Source: Varibaculum massiliense | Lineage (GTDB): Bacteria; Actinomycetota; Actinomycetes; Actinomycetales; Actinomycetaceae | Length of the DNA: 64,000 nucleotides | NCBI RefSeq assembly: GCF_900106855.1 | Contig: NZ_FNWI01000004.1 | Span: forward strand, 186,001-250,000 | Direction: 5' to 3' | Shown here: positions 9,105-17,851 of the stretch, piece by piece | Layout: each line of letters opens with the position of its first letter | Numbering within the stretch: the stretch's first letter is position 1 | The notes under the pieces: generated by a model | Told to the model about the DNA's origin: nothing | The model's database searches: none | Seen by the model: the letters and a program-made list of their open reading frames with translations, nothing else | Program-made: the position numbers and the translations under genes

Positions 9105-9189
9105 CATTGAGCACTTTTCAAGCAATTCATTGAGCACTTTTCAGACAATTTGCTAAGCAATTTTCAAGCAATTCATTGAGCACTTTTCA
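9105..9189. repeat. Four-copy 23-bp tandem repeat upstream of the ATPase gene
   Basis: The core CATTGAGCACTTTTCA occurs exactly at 9105-9120, 9128-9143 and 9174-9189. A degenerate copy falls at about 9151-9166, so the units are spaced by exactly 23 bases. The array starts 31 bases upstream of the ATPase start codon and ends before the ychF 3' end. It could be an operator array for an autoregulator or a decayed minisatellite. There are no spacers, so it is not a CRISPR. Confidence 0.85.
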
Positions 9190-9253
9190 GAGCTTGTTCC
9201 TATCAGCGGGCAGAGGTCTTCTGACTCTCGGGTAACGCATTCCGTTATTAACG

Positions 9254-10330
9254 CTAGACGTTAAATTTGAATTCGACTACGTCGCCGTCTTGCATTACGT
9301 ATTCTTTGCCTTCTTGACGCAGCTTTCCCGCGTCGCGGGCAGCGTGGATCGAGCCGAGTTCCACTAACTCGTCAAAGCCAATAATCTCGGCTTTAATGAA
9401 TCCGCGTTCGAAATCGCTGTGGATTACCCCGGCGGCTTGGGGGGCAGTCCAGCCTTTATGAATCGTCCAGGCACGCGCCTCTTTCTCCCCGGCGGTCAGA
9501 TAGGTTTGCAATCCTAAAGTATCGAAACCTACCCGGGCTAACTGGTCGAGGCCGGACTCTTTCTGCCCGGATTCTTCCAGCATTTCCCGGGCATCCTCTT
9601 CTTCTAGTTCCACTAGATCTGCTTCAAACTGGGCATCTAAGAAAATCGCTTTTGCCGGCGCTACCAGCTTTTCGAGTTCGCGGCGCTGATCGGTATCCAA
9701 TATCTGATCGGCATCCATATTGAACACATAAATAAACGGCTTCAAGGTCATCAGCTGGAACTCTTTAAGCAGTTCTTTATCCAGTTCACTATGCGCAGAT
9801 AAGAGCTCTCCATCCTCTAAAATCGCCTGGGCTTTCTTTACTTCCGTTAGCACTTCTGGCGGGGTTTTCCGCCCGCGAACTTCCTTTTCCAGCCGCGGAA
9901 CGGCTTTTTCTAGAGTCTGCAAATCGGCCAGGATTAGCTCGGTAGAAATAGTTTCAATATCGGATGCGGGATCAATCTTGCCGTCCACGTGGACCACGTC
10001 CGGGTCGCTAAACACTCGGGTAACTTGGCATATAGCATCGGCTTCCCGAATATTGGCTAAGAACTGGTTACCGAGACCTTCCCCTTGGGAGGCGCCTTTT
10101 ACGATTCCCGCAATATCTACGAAAGAAACCGTGGCGGGCACGGTCTTGACTGACTTGAACATTTCTGCCAGTTTCTGTAATCGCGGATCCGGCAGCGGCA
10201 CTACCCCCACGTTGGGGTCGATGGTAGCGAACGGATAATTCGCGGCGAGTACGGTTGCGCGAGTGAGCGCATTGAACAAAGTTGATTTACCTACGTTAGG
10301 TAATCCTGCAATCCCAATTGTTAAAGCCAC
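9254..10330 (-). CDS. ychF: YchF/OLA1-family ATPase
   Basis: YchF is a universally conserved Obg-related P-loop NTPase that prefers ATP, binds ribosomes and takes part in stress and redox responses. The 358-residue protein is close to the usual 363. The G1 motif GLPNVGKST lies at residues 9-17, followed by DIAGIVKGASQGEGLGNQFL, and the C-terminal TGS-like domain contains the motif SDFERGFIKAE. The GTG start lies six bases after a TAGGGT -10 box with no ribosome binding site, suggesting a leaderless message. It stands as a single gene on the minus strand. Confidence 0.95.
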   Translation of the reverse strand: MALTIGIAGLPNVGKSTLFNALTRATVLAANYPFATIDPNVGVVPLPDPRLQKLAEMFKSVKTVPATVSFVDIAGIVKGASQGEGLGNQFLANIREADAICQVTRVFSDPDVVHVDGKIDPASDIETISTELILADLQTLEKAVPRLEKEVRGRKTPPEVLTEVKKAQAILEDGELLSAHSELDKELLKEFQLMTLKPFIYVFNMDADQILDTDQRRELEKLVAPAKAIFLDAQFEADLVELEEEDAREMLEESGQKESGLDQLARVGFDTLGLQTYLTAGEKEARAWTIHKGWTAPQAAGVIHSDFERGFIKAEIIGFDELVELGSIHAARDAGKLRQEGKEYVMQDGDVVEFKFNV

Positions 10331-10336
10331 GCCTCT

Positions 10337-10342
10337 ACCCTA
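10337..10342 (-). promoter_or_regulatory. -10 box of a likely leaderless ychF promoter
   Basis: TAGGGT on the minus strand is followed by six bases and the GTG start of ychF. Confidence 0.45.
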
Positions 10343-10431
10343 TCGAAGGGCGAAAGCGGCAGGAAATCTGGTCGAAAAAATGCTTAGTTCCCGAGTACGA
10401 CCCCGCTAGTCTTCCCTCTAAGTAACTCTAG

Positions 10432-11901
10432 TTACCCTGCCCCAGTAAGGGTCTGCACAATCTCTGCCAGCGAGGTATAGAACTCCCCCAAGCGGTTTAT
10501 AGGCAGCATTACCGCCACTATCACCAGCAGCATCGCTACTATCGATCCTGCCAAGGCACGTAAATAGGTGGCGCGGGTGCCCGCTTTCATTACTTTCGGG
10601 ACGCGGCGAATCAACACCACCAACGCCAAAACGGCCACCACACCTGCCAGCACCATGGTTCCCCACCCCATGAGGGAAAATACCCCCGGAGCAGTATCTG
10701 GCAGCAGCGCTGAATCAACCCCTTTAACCTGGGAGGTCTTCGGGGAGTCGCTACTGCGCACCTGTTCCCACCAGCGGTAAAGCTCAGGCATTTGCTCACG
10801 CCAAATTGCCCAATTGTGTCCGCCTTTCGGCGTTATATGTAGCTGCACCCGGTCGCCCGGTCTAAAAGAGGCCTGCGAGAAGGATTTCGCTAGATGCAGG
10901 GAATCTTTATCTAGCCTCGCCCCTGAAACATACATACTTACTGGCCAGGGACGTTCCTGCCCCACTAAAACCGACAGGGTATTGTCTCGGAATCCGGTGC
11001 TATTTTTTCCTCCCCAAGATCCCACAATCGGCTGATCGTAGCCAGAAAGCACCGCACTAGTCCCAAAAACATCCCCGTAGAGAATCCCCAGACGCGCGCC
11101 GCAATAAGCTCCGGAAGAATTCCCGGCAATCATCCAGTCTTTACGCTTATCAGACACATTAGGGAAGCTAGAGCGCACCATTTTGGGAACATCGAAACTA
11201 AGCCAGGTGGCAGTTTGCGCCCCGTTCTTTACATCAGCGCAGGTAGGTGCTTTAAGGTCAACGTTTCCTTCCGGAATAACCACGATAGTGGGAGCGATCT
11301 CTCCGCTATCAATTGCTTTTTGCAAGTTATTCGAAAAATCAAGGGCGAGGGCGACCGATACCGGAGATCCCGGGTAGCCATGAATAAACTCTAAAACGTT
11401 ATAGGTGGTGCTTTTATCGCCCGGGTCATACCCCTGCGGCGTCCACACGATAACCTGCTCTTTTACCCCAGATTTCGGCCCGGAAAACACCGTTAGTTGC
11501 CGACCCTTCGACAAAGGTTTAAAACTAGGGATCCATTCTTCTTGCCCCGGTAACGCCGGCGCGGTCAAGGGATTTAGTTTTTCGGAGGCAGCGGATACGC
11601 GCTTGTCTGCTTTCCCAGATTTCTTGGCAGCTATTTTGGATCCCCTCTGGGTATCACTGATTTTTACCTGACGGTTTTGCTGACTACTGACCATCTGCCA
11701 CAGCTCTGAAGGGGTAGATACGTATTGCATCGGTAAGTTAACCAGCAGCCCCACTGCCAGCACCTGGATGATAGCTACCAGTAAGACCACCAAAACCGAG
11801 CGTAAGTAACGCCCGGGTTTGCGAATCATCTGCGGTAGCGCAAGAAGCAGACCGACCGCTGCCACGCAAAAGAGGATAACGAAAGGCAGTGAGGTAAGCA
11901 T
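10432..11901 (-). CDS. Membrane-anchored alpha/beta-hydrolase of the esterase D/mycolyltransferase-like family
   Basis: The 489-residue protein has two N-terminal hydrophobic segments (about residues 3-22 and 34-56), then an extracytoplasmic alpha/beta-hydrolase domain, then two C-terminal membrane segments. The hydrolase shows the nucleophile elbow GNSSGAYC and a late histidine in GGHNWAIWREQMPELYRWW, as in PF00756 esterases related to enterochelin esterase and corynebacterial mycolyltransferases. The substrate is unknown; the topology suggests a cell-envelope ester. The start codon lies 8 bases after the ispH stop, with GAGG overlapping that stop, so it is translated from the ispH message. 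Confidence 0.8.
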   Translation of the reverse strand: MLTSLPFVILFCVAAVGLLLALPQMIRKPGRYLRSVLVVLLVAIIQVLAVGLLVNLPMQYVSTPSELWQMVSSQQNRQVKISDTQRGSKIAAKKSGKADKRVSAASEKLNPLTAPALPGQEEWIPSFKPLSKGRQLTVFSGPKSGVKEQVIVWTPQGYDPGDKSTTYNVLEFIHGYPGSPVSVALALDFSNNLQKAIDSGEIAPTIVVIPEGNVDLKAPTCADVKNGAQTATWLSFDVPKMVRSSFPNVSDKRKDWMIAGNSSGAYCGARLGILYGDVFGTSAVLSGYDQPIVGSWGGKNSTGFRDNTLSVLVGQERPWPVSMYVSGARLDKDSLHLAKSFSQASFRPGDRVQLHITPKGGHNWAIWREQMPELYRWWEQVRSSDSPKTSQVKGVDSALLPDTAPGVFSLMGWGTMVLAGVVAVLALVVLIRRVPKVMKAGTRATYLRALAGSIVAMLLVIVAVMLPINRLGEFYTSLAEIVQTLTGAG

Positions 11902-11909
11902 ACTTGCCT

Positions 11910-12914
11910 CTAGCAGGTGTGCCCGGGATCGTTGGTGCGCCGGCGGTTATTGGTTTTTATGATTCCTGCTTCTGTCAGTTCTTTACGCAAGGGTAGAGGC
12001 AACGCGAAAGTTACTGTTTCCTGGGCGGTTTCTACTTCCTCTACTTCGCCAAAGCCCCACTGCGCCAGCTGCGATAAAACTTCTTTTACCAGCACTTCTG
12101 GCACGGAAGCCCCGGAGGTTAGCCCTACGGTTTCAACGCCGTCAAACCAGGACTCTTCCATTTCGGAGGCTTTATCTATGCGATAGGCGCGCTGGGCCCC
12201 GCCCACTTCGGCTACTTCTTTTAGTCGCACCGAGTTCGAGGAGTTAGCTGAGCCCACTACCACTACTACCTGGGCATGCTCTGCGATCTTTTTTACTGCC
12301 CCTTGCCGGTTTTGAGTGGCGAAACAAATATCTTCACTGGGGGGATCGCTTAGCCCCGGAAATCGTTCCCGCAGCTTATCTACGGTTTCTCGAGTTTCAT
12401 CGAGGCTCAAAGTAGTTTGGGAAAGCCACACCACCTTGTCCGGGTCGCGCACCTGCACTTGATCTACATTTTCAGGATCGCCCACTACTTGAATATGTTC
12501 GGGAGCTTCCCCTTGGGTGCCTTCGACTTCCTCGTGTCCTTCGTGTCCTACCAGCACAATGTCATAGTCGGCTTTGGCAAACCGCAAGGCTTCGCGGTGA
12601 ACTTTAGTCACCAAGGGACAGGTGGCATCGACGGTTTTTAGTCCCCGCCGTTTCGCTTCTTCTCGCACCATGGGTGATACTCCGTGGGCGGAAAACACGA
12701 CTCGCGCCCCGGTGGGGACTTCATCGAGTTCGGTTACAAAACGCGCTCCCTTGGCACTTAACTGTTCGACTACAAACTTGTTATGCACAATCTCTTTACG
12801 CACATAAACTGGGGCCCCATAGAGCGCTAAGGCTTTTTCTACTACGTCTACCGCGCGATCTACTCCCGCGCAGTAACCGCGCGGGGATGCCAAGAGTACC
12901 TTCTTAGTTGCCAC
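11910..12914 (-). CDS. ispH: 4-hydroxy-3-methylbut-2-enyl diphosphate reductase
   Basis: IspH is the last enzyme of the MEP isoprenoid pathway. It is a 4Fe-4S protein that makes IPP and DMAPP. Three cluster cysteines are visible in [24 protein letters not shown] and [14 protein letters not shown], as is the SxN substrate motif in SANSSNS. Length is 334 residues, slightly long because of a C-terminal tail ([14 protein letters not shown]) not usual in the family. The GTG start lies six bases after a TAGGAT box, so the message looks leaderless. The divergent neighbour is xseA, a common actinobacterial arrangement. Confidence 0.95.
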   Translation of the reverse strand: MATKKVLLASPRGYCAGVDRAVDVVEKALALYGAPVYVRKEIVHNKFVVEQLSAKGARFVTELDEVPTGARVVFSAHGVSPMVREEAKRRGLKTVDATCPLVTKVHREALRFAKADYDIVLVGHEGHEEVEGTQGEAPEHIQVVGDPENVDQVQVRDPDKVVWLSQTTLSLDETRETVDKLRERFPGLSDPPSEDICFATQNRQGAVKKIAEHAQVVVVVGSANSSNSVRLKEVAEVGGAQRAYRIDKASEMEESWFDGVETVGLTSGASVPEVLVKEVLSQLAQWGFGEVEEVETAQETVTFALPLPLRKELTEAGIIKTNNRRRTNDPGHTC

Positions 12915-12920
12915 GCCCCT

Positions 12921-12985
12921 ATCCTACTCAGGTATTTTACTTCCCGCCGAACCGGTGACTGCCGGACAGTACCTGTGGGTAGAAT
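12921..12985. promoter_or_regulatory. Divergent, likely leaderless promoters of ispH and xseA
   Basis: In this 77-base divergent gap TAGGAT (12921-12926, minus strand) lies six bases before the ispH GTG. TAGAAT (12980-12985, plus strand) lies six bases before the xseA GTG. Neither start has a ribosome binding site, so both messages probably begin at the start codon. Confidence 0.6.
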
Positions 12986-12991
12986 GAAGCG

Positions 12992-14260
12992 GTGCGCACA
13001 AATCCTCAGGGTCCGCAAACACCGCTGGCTCCCACGGCTGCCCAAACCACTCGGGATAACCCGTGGCCGCTATCTTTGCTGACCGCTAATATCAAGAAAT
13101 ATGTGAACCGAATGTCGCCGCTGTGGGTCAGCGGGCAGGTGGTGGAATATAAACGGCGTCCGGGCGCGCGCATGGCTTTCTTTGTTCTGCGGGATACCAG
13201 CCAAAGCACTTCCATGACAGTCAAGTGTTGGCCTACGGTACTTGACTCGGTGGGGGCTAACTTTTCCGAGGGCGCACAGGTAGTTGTTTACGCCAAACCC
13301 GATTTTTATGAGGGTTCGGGATCCCTGTCGCTGATGGCTAAGGAAGTCCACGCAGTCGGGGTGGGAAACCTGCTTGCCCAGATTGAGGCACTGCGCAAGA
13401 AACTAGCCGCCGAAGGTCTATTTGCCCAGGAAAACAAGCAAGCCTTACCGGTAATTCCCCGAAAAATCGGGTTGATTGTGGGGCGTAACGCTAAAGCCAA
13501 ACAGGACGTAATGGTGAACGCTTTGGCACGCTGGCCACTAGCCGAGTTCGAGATAAGGGAAGTGGCAGTACAAGGCCCTACTTGTGCCGCGGAAGTAACT
13601 CGGGCGCTAGCCGAATTGGACTCCCTCCCCCAGGTAGAGGTGATTGTGATTTCCCGCGGGGGCGGCGCGGTGGAGGATCTGCTGCCTTTTTCCGAGGAAT
13701 CTTTGGTGCGAGCAGCCGCGGCGGCGCGCACCCCCATTGTTTCCGCTATAGGGCATGAGGAGGATGCTCCCCTGCTAGATTTCGTGGCTGACTATCGGGC
13801 GTCCACCCCCACCGATGCGGCGCGGCGGATTGTCCCGGATTTACAGGAGGAATTGTTGGGGGCCCAGGGTGCCCGCTCTCGTTTGCGCACCCAGACACTC
13901 GCCCTCTTAGATCAACATTTAGGGCAGTTAGCCCAGTTGCGTGCCCGCCCCGTCCTGGCCGATCCTAGCGCGGTTATTGCGGCTCAGGAACATTCTTTGG
14001 CGCTAGAGGGTCAGCGGCTGCGTTTTCGTTTTGAAACTCAGCTGGAAAATCAACTTACTTCCCTACGCGGATGGCGTGATGCTTTGAAAGCCTATTCTCC
14101 CCAAGGGATTTTAGAGCGCGGCTACAGTATTTTGCGTTCGCCTGCCGGCGGGGTCATCAATTCGGTGTCACAGGTAAGTAAAGGCGATCTACTGGAGGCG
14201 ATTTTCGCTGATGGCACCGCAGTAACCAAGGTTTTTGGTACGAATCAGAAAAAAGCTTAG
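12992..14260 (+). CDS. xseA: Exodeoxyribonuclease VII large subunit
   Basis: XseA is the catalytic subunit of exonuclease VII, which degrades single-stranded DNA from both ends. The 422-residue protein has an N-terminal OB fold (LWVSGQVVEYKR), the exonuclease core with the conserved IVGRNAKAKQDVM and EVIVISRGGGAVEDLLPF motifs, and a coiled region. The C-terminal YSPQGILERGYSI motif is the family hallmark. It is followed by xseB, with the stop just before the xseB ribosome binding site. The GTG start has a -10 box six bases upstream and no ribosome binding site. Confidence 0.95.
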   Translation: MRTNPQGPQTPLAPTAAQTTRDNPWPLSLLTANIKKYVNRMSPLWVSGQVVEYKRRPGARMAFFVLRDTSQSTSMTVKCWPTVLDSVGANFSEGAQVVVYAKPDFYEGSGSLSLMAKEVHAVGVGNLLAQIEALRKKLAAEGLFAQENKQALPVIPRKIGLIVGRNAKAKQDVMVNALARWPLAEFEIREVAVQGPTCAAEVTRALAELDSLPQVEVIVISRGGGAVEDLLPFSEESLVRAAAAARTPIVSAIGHEEDAPLLDFVADYRASTPTDAARRIVPDLQEELLGAQGARSRLRTQTLALLDQHLGQLAQLRARPVLADPSAVIAAQEHSLALEGQRLRFRFETQLENQLTSLRGWRDALKAYSPQGILERGYSILRSPAGGVINSVSQVSKGDLLEAIFADGTAVTKVFGTNQKKA

Positions 14261-14269
14261 GAGGCAATG

Positions 14270-14485
14270 ATGAGTGAAGAAAGCATAGAAGTTCCGGTGG
14301 CAGAACTTTCCTATGAGCAGGCGCGCGAACAGTTGGTGGCCGCGATTACCCAATTAGAGTCCGGCAAGCTGGGACTCGAGGAATCTTTAAAGGTTTGGGA
14401 GCGCGGGGAACAGCTCGCAAGTCACTGCCAATCCTTCTTAGATGAAGCCAAGCAACGTTTGGAACAGGCTAAGAAATCAGAATAG
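14270..14485 (+). CDS. xseB: Exodeoxyribonuclease VII small subunit
   Basis: XseB is the small coiled-coil subunit that assembles in several copies on XseA. The roughly 71-residue protein has the family pattern LSYEQAREQLVAAITQLESG, then LGLEESLKVWERGEQLA and a helical tail. Two in-frame ATGs are adjacent (14267 and 14270). AGGAGG at 14259-14264 is better spaced from the second, so I chose that one. It is coupled to xseA and followed within 3 bases by a membrane-protein gene, giving a three-gene operon. Confidence 0.93.
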   Translation: MSEESIEVPVAELSYEQAREQLVAAITQLESGKLGLEESLKVWERGEQLASHCQSFLDEAKQRLEQAKKSE

Positions 14486-14487
14486 CC

Positions 14488-15963
14488 ATGGCTGCCAGCG
14501 AAGATAAGCCGGAAAATAATACCGGGATTAAGGAACAGCTGCCGGCGAACCCGAGCGCGGGCACCCTAGCAACTACTAAGGACCAGGAGGATACCCTGCA
14601 GGAGGGCGCGGAAACCAGCGAGCACCTGCCCTTTGAATTGGGGCAGAAGCTGGGGTATCACCGCTCTGCTCCCCTCACGCTCTACCAGATCGTCGATTAC
14701 GTTTTTGTGGTAATCGCCGCGGTTTTAACCGTGAGACTTGCTTGGATCCTGCTAAAACATGGTTTCCAGCTTTCCCTGGTCATCCTGGTTTATTTAGCGT
14801 TTTTCTGGGTGCTTTTAGCCTACCTAGCACTACCGCGCCTGCATCAAATAATGTCTTCGCTCTATGTTCCGGACTATTACATTGGGCGTTCCAAAACCGG
14901 GGATGGGATTTTGGGGGATCCCATTAACCTGGTTTGGCTGGGAGAAGAGGATGATATCCACCTGGCGATGCAGGCAGCCGGCTGGACGCTGGCTGACGAA
15001 ATCACGCTTTCTTCTTCTTGGAAAATTATTTTCGCCAGTGTTTTTAAGCGCTCTTACCCAGCGGCTCCGGTTTCTCCGCTCTATCTTTTTGGACGGAAAC
15101 AAGATTTTGCCTATCAACAAGAGGTAGACGGTAACCCGAGTAAGCGGCACCATGTGCGTTTTTGGAAGGTTCCTGAAGGTTGGAAACTGCCGGGAGGAAT
15201 CCAGGTGGATTGGCTGGCAGCGGCAACTTTCGATAAGGCGGTCGGCTTATCGCTGTTCACCTTGCAAATCACTCACAAGATTGACGAGAACATCGATATT
15301 GAACGTGACCATGTAGTAGACACCGTCCGGGCGGCCTGCACCAGCGTAGAAGTAGAGGTGATTCCCGATGCTACCAGTGCCTATCACTCACGCAATGGCG
15401 GAGGCGACCGGGTGCAAACTGATGGTAGCTTGCCGGTGATTGAAGCCAACCTGGTCAGCGAAGAGCACTTGAATCCACATGAAAACCTGGCTTTGCAACA
15501 CAAGGGGTATTTGCGTTCTTCCCGGGAACAGACAGAAAAGTATAAGAAACGCCGGCTGCTGCGCGACCGCCAGGTACCAGCCACTTCTTTGGCCTGTGGG
15601 ATTACTTTAACAGCATTGCACGCCCTGGAACTGGCGGTGGTGGGCTACATTTTAGCCACCAATCCGAAATACGCTGATGAATTGGGCTTCTCTTTTTACC
15701 AGACCCGCCTGGCAGTCTACGGTTTCATGGCGTTAGCAGTCTTACTTACCGTCTTAATCGTGGGAACTTTATTTCACCAAAAATGGATGCGCCTAGGCTT
15801 GCTGTTGGTACTTACCGCCACCGTGATTGTGCGAATGATGGAGTCTTTAGGGATTGAGGGTGCGTCTGGTACTCCCCTCTGGATTACTTCCACTACCCTG
15901 TCGGTTTTGGCGATTTTAGCGATTACTTCTCCGGCTGCGCGGCGTTGGGTGAAGGTAGAGTAA
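14488..15963 (+). CDS. Membrane protein of unknown function
   Basis: I do not recognise this 491-residue protein. It has an acidic, low-complexity cytoplasmic N-terminus (residues 1-60) and two membrane helices at about residues 68-90 and 95-115. A soluble middle domain of about 240 residues follows, and then four C-terminal helices. The middle domain is rich in Trp and charged residues, as in KVPEGWKLPGGIQVDWLAA, and has no motif I can name. Its ATG lies 3 bases after the xseB stop, so it is co-transcribed with xseAB, but the context does not point to a role in exonuclease VII. Confidence 0.8.
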   Translation: MAASEDKPENNTGIKEQLPANPSAGTLATTKDQEDTLQEGAETSEHLPFELGQKLGYHRSAPLTLYQIVDYVFVVIAAVLTVRLAWILLKHGFQLSLVILVYLAFFWVLLAYLALPRLHQIMSSLYVPDYYIGRSKTGDGILGDPINLVWLGEEDDIHLAMQAAGWTLADEITLSSSWKIIFASVFKRSYPAAPVSPLYLFGRKQDFAYQQEVDGNPSKRHHVRFWKVPEGWKLPGGIQVDWLAAATFDKAVGLSLFTLQITHKIDENIDIERDHVVDTVRAACTSVEVEVIPDATSAYHSRNGGGDRVQTDGSLPVIEANLVSEEHLNPHENLALQHKGYLRSSREQTEKYKKRRLLRDRQVPATSLACGITLTALHALELAVVGYILATNPKYADELGFSFYQTRLAVYGFMALAVLLTVLIVGTLFHQKWMRLGLLLVLTATVIVRMMESLGIEGASGTPLWITSTTLSVLAILAITSPAARRWVKVE

Positions 15964-15966
15964 CCG

Positions 15967-16190
15967 GGGAAAGTCTTAGCCACCCCATTAGTCAGATAAT
16001 AACCACTGCTAGGCTTGGTTTCTTGCGCCTTATATAGGCCGCCGGTAAGCCCCACAAACTCAATCTGGTCTGCCTGATCAGTCTAAGCGGTCACGCACGG
16101 CGCTTTAAACTCAACCTTCCCATCCTCCCCTGCCTGGCGCCCTGTTATCTGCCTTGCCTTTTCCGGGGAGGCGGTTTCTGGTTTTGGGGC
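15967..16190 (-). pseudogene. Decayed fragment of a SpaA-type pilin domain
   Basis: Translating the minus strand from about 16190 gives PETASPEKARQITGRQ, then GEDGKVEFKAP, an in-frame TAG, and IEFVGLTGGLYKAQETKPSS followed by GYYLTNGV. This matches the conserved pattern of a SpaA prealbumin-like domain; the giant adhesin at 17848-26190 has VEFTGLAGGVYRVKELKAP followed by TGYYVDPNAV. There is no start, the frame is interrupted, and the 3' end runs into the convergent membrane-protein gene. It looks like a remnant of a third pilin gene or of a longer copy, left by recombination or deletion. Confidence 0.7.
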
Positions 16191-16192
16191 GC

Positions 16193-16232
16193 AAAGAGGG
16201 GGCGATGCAGCTATCTGCACCGCCCCCTCTTT
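16193..16232. terminator. Strong GC-rich hairpin after the major pilin gene, probable bidirectional terminator
   Basis: AAAGAGGGGGCG (16193-16204) pairs with CGCCCCCTCTTT (16221-16232), with a further inner stem TGCAG/CTGCA around CTAT. It lies about 50 bases beyond the pilin stop and also faces the end of the convergent plus-strand gene. On the pilin strand the stem is directly preceded by CTAAGACC, the same 8 bases that precede the terminator of the other large surface-protein gene. Confidence 0.75.
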
Positions 16233-16282
16233 GGTCTTAGGGACTATTATTCACTCTATTAATAGTTTTCCTAGACCTGTAG

Positions 16283-17851
16283 CTAGTCCTTACGGCGTTT
16301 AACGGTTAGTACCACGCCGATAGAGACCAGAATCAAGCCCAGAGCTGAAAGGAGCAGAATCCCCTGCGCACCAGTCAGCGGCAGCCCCGGGTTCTTGTAG
16401 TTAGTAACCGTCGTGAAATGACCGGCAGCCGCCTCGTTAGCAGCTTGGGTCAAATCGGTAACGCTTCCCTCTTTGGTCAGCTTGAAAGGAATCGCCTTCG
16501 GCAAAATCTGGTAACCTTCCGGAGCCTTTGTCTCGAGCAAGCAGTAAGGCTGCTGATCCCCCTCAGCAACCGTATCACCGTTGTACCAGTTAGATAGCTG
16601 CAAATGCTCAAGTTTAGTCAAACCTTGAGCATTAGTCGCTTCTGATGTCGCAATCGCGTCACCATAGGTGGAGCAATCTTTGGCAGCAGCCGTATTAAGG
16701 TGCACAGTAAAAATCGCGCCTGCTAGGGCTTCGTTAGACCCGTTAATCTTCTTGATTACGATATCACCGTGCTTGGTAACCACCTTATTAGACGGAATAC
16801 CCTCGCCCTTATCCTTCTTCCACTTATTCGGATACAACTTACCAGTGTTCTCAGTAAGACCACTTTCTGGAACCTTGATTAGCTTGACAGTAATTTTTAC
16901 CTCAACCGCAACGCCCTTAGCAATCTTATCTAAAGCAGGATCCAGGAAAGATACCGTTACCTTGTTACCATCGGCAGTAACCTTGAAATCAGTATCCTCA
17001 GTTTGGTCTGCCCCGGCAATCGTGGCCGTGGTTCCCACGTATTCCACATTGGCAGGTAGCTCATCATAGAACTCGTAAACCCCACCCAGGTCACCCTTAT
17101 CCAGTTTCCCATCCTTATTGCTATCAGTAGGAGTGGAAGTAGCCGATAGGGTGTAGAAGAAAGTATCGTTTACTTTAACGTTTTTGTCACTGACTTTCTT
17201 TTCCAGCTCATCCACCTGGTTCTTCGGGTAAACATGCACGTTATCATTCCAGGTCTTACCATCAGGACTCGTCATCGGCAAAGTCAACGCGAAAGGAGCA
17301 ATCGGAGTAATCTGATCCTTCTCAACCTTCTTACCATCAGCCTTAATATCATCCGCGTTAGATCCAGCCACGTCCTCTACAACCACATAAAGACCACGCT
17401 TTTGACCCTCGAACTTCGCGGTACCACCAGCATCAGTCACCGCGGAAGCGGTTTTAGCTGGAGTAAGGCTATAAGTCTTGCCCCCATCCTTAATACCATT
17501 GGCAACTACCGTGGAATCCAATTTAATTTTAGCAAGCTTAGTAGCCAGCTCCAGCCCTTTGTTAGTGTTAATATCAACGCCTTCAACCTTGTAAAGGTTA
17601 AATTTGATTCCCGCCAAAGGCTTATGGGTAGGGGGATTCAGCTTACCCAGCTCTTCTGCGTTAAGCTCGGTACCATCGTTTTTCACATCCGTGGTAGCAC
17701 CCATATACTTATGCACCGTCAAAGATGCAGTAGCGGGTACACGATCGAACGGCGTATTCCCATTATTAGCACTGGCAGCACCTACACCCGCCAGGCCCAT
17801 GAAGGCCATCACCATGCCAGTAAGCACGGCCAATAACTTTTTCTTACTCAC
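16283..17851 (-). CDS. LPXTG-anchored major pilin subunit (SpaH/FimA-like)
   Basis: This is the backbone subunit of a sortase-assembled pilus. The 522-residue protein starts with a signal peptide (basic MSKKK, hydrophobic core, cleavage after GAASA). It then has an N-terminal domain, the pilin motif VHVYPKN near residue 205 whose lysine is joined to the next subunit, and a D2 domain with likely internal isopeptide bonds. A SpaA-like domain with the E-box LLETKAPEGYQ lies near residue 437. The sorting signal LPLTG, a hydrophobic helix and KRRKD end the protein. The GTG start overlaps the adhesin stop as GTGA, with AAAGGAAAAGAAA upstream, so the two are translationally coupled. No sortase gene is adjacent. 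Confidence 0.92.
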   Translation of the reverse strand: MSKKKLLAVLTGMVMAFMGLAGVGAASANNGNTPFDRVPATASLTVHKYMGATTDVKNDGTELNAEELGKLNPPTHKPLAGIKFNLYKVEGVDINTNKGLELATKLAKIKLDSTVVANGIKDGGKTYSLTPAKTASAVTDAGGTAKFEGQKRGLYVVVEDVAGSNADDIKADGKKVEKDQITPIAPFALTLPMTSPDGKTWNDNVHVYPKNQVDELEKKVSDKNVKVNDTFFYTLSATSTPTDSNKDGKLDKGDLGGVYEFYDELPANVEYVGTTATIAGADQTEDTDFKVTADGNKVTVSFLDPALDKIAKGVAVEVKITVKLIKVPESGLTENTGKLYPNKWKKDKGEGIPSNKVVTKHGDIVIKKINGSNEALAGAIFTVHLNTAAAKDCSTYGDAIATSEATNAQGLTKLEHLQLSNWYNGDTVAEGDQQPYCLLETKAPEGYQILPKAIPFKLTKEGSVTDLTQAANEAAAGHFTTVTNYKNPGLPLTGAQGILLLSALGLILVSIGVVLTVKRRKD

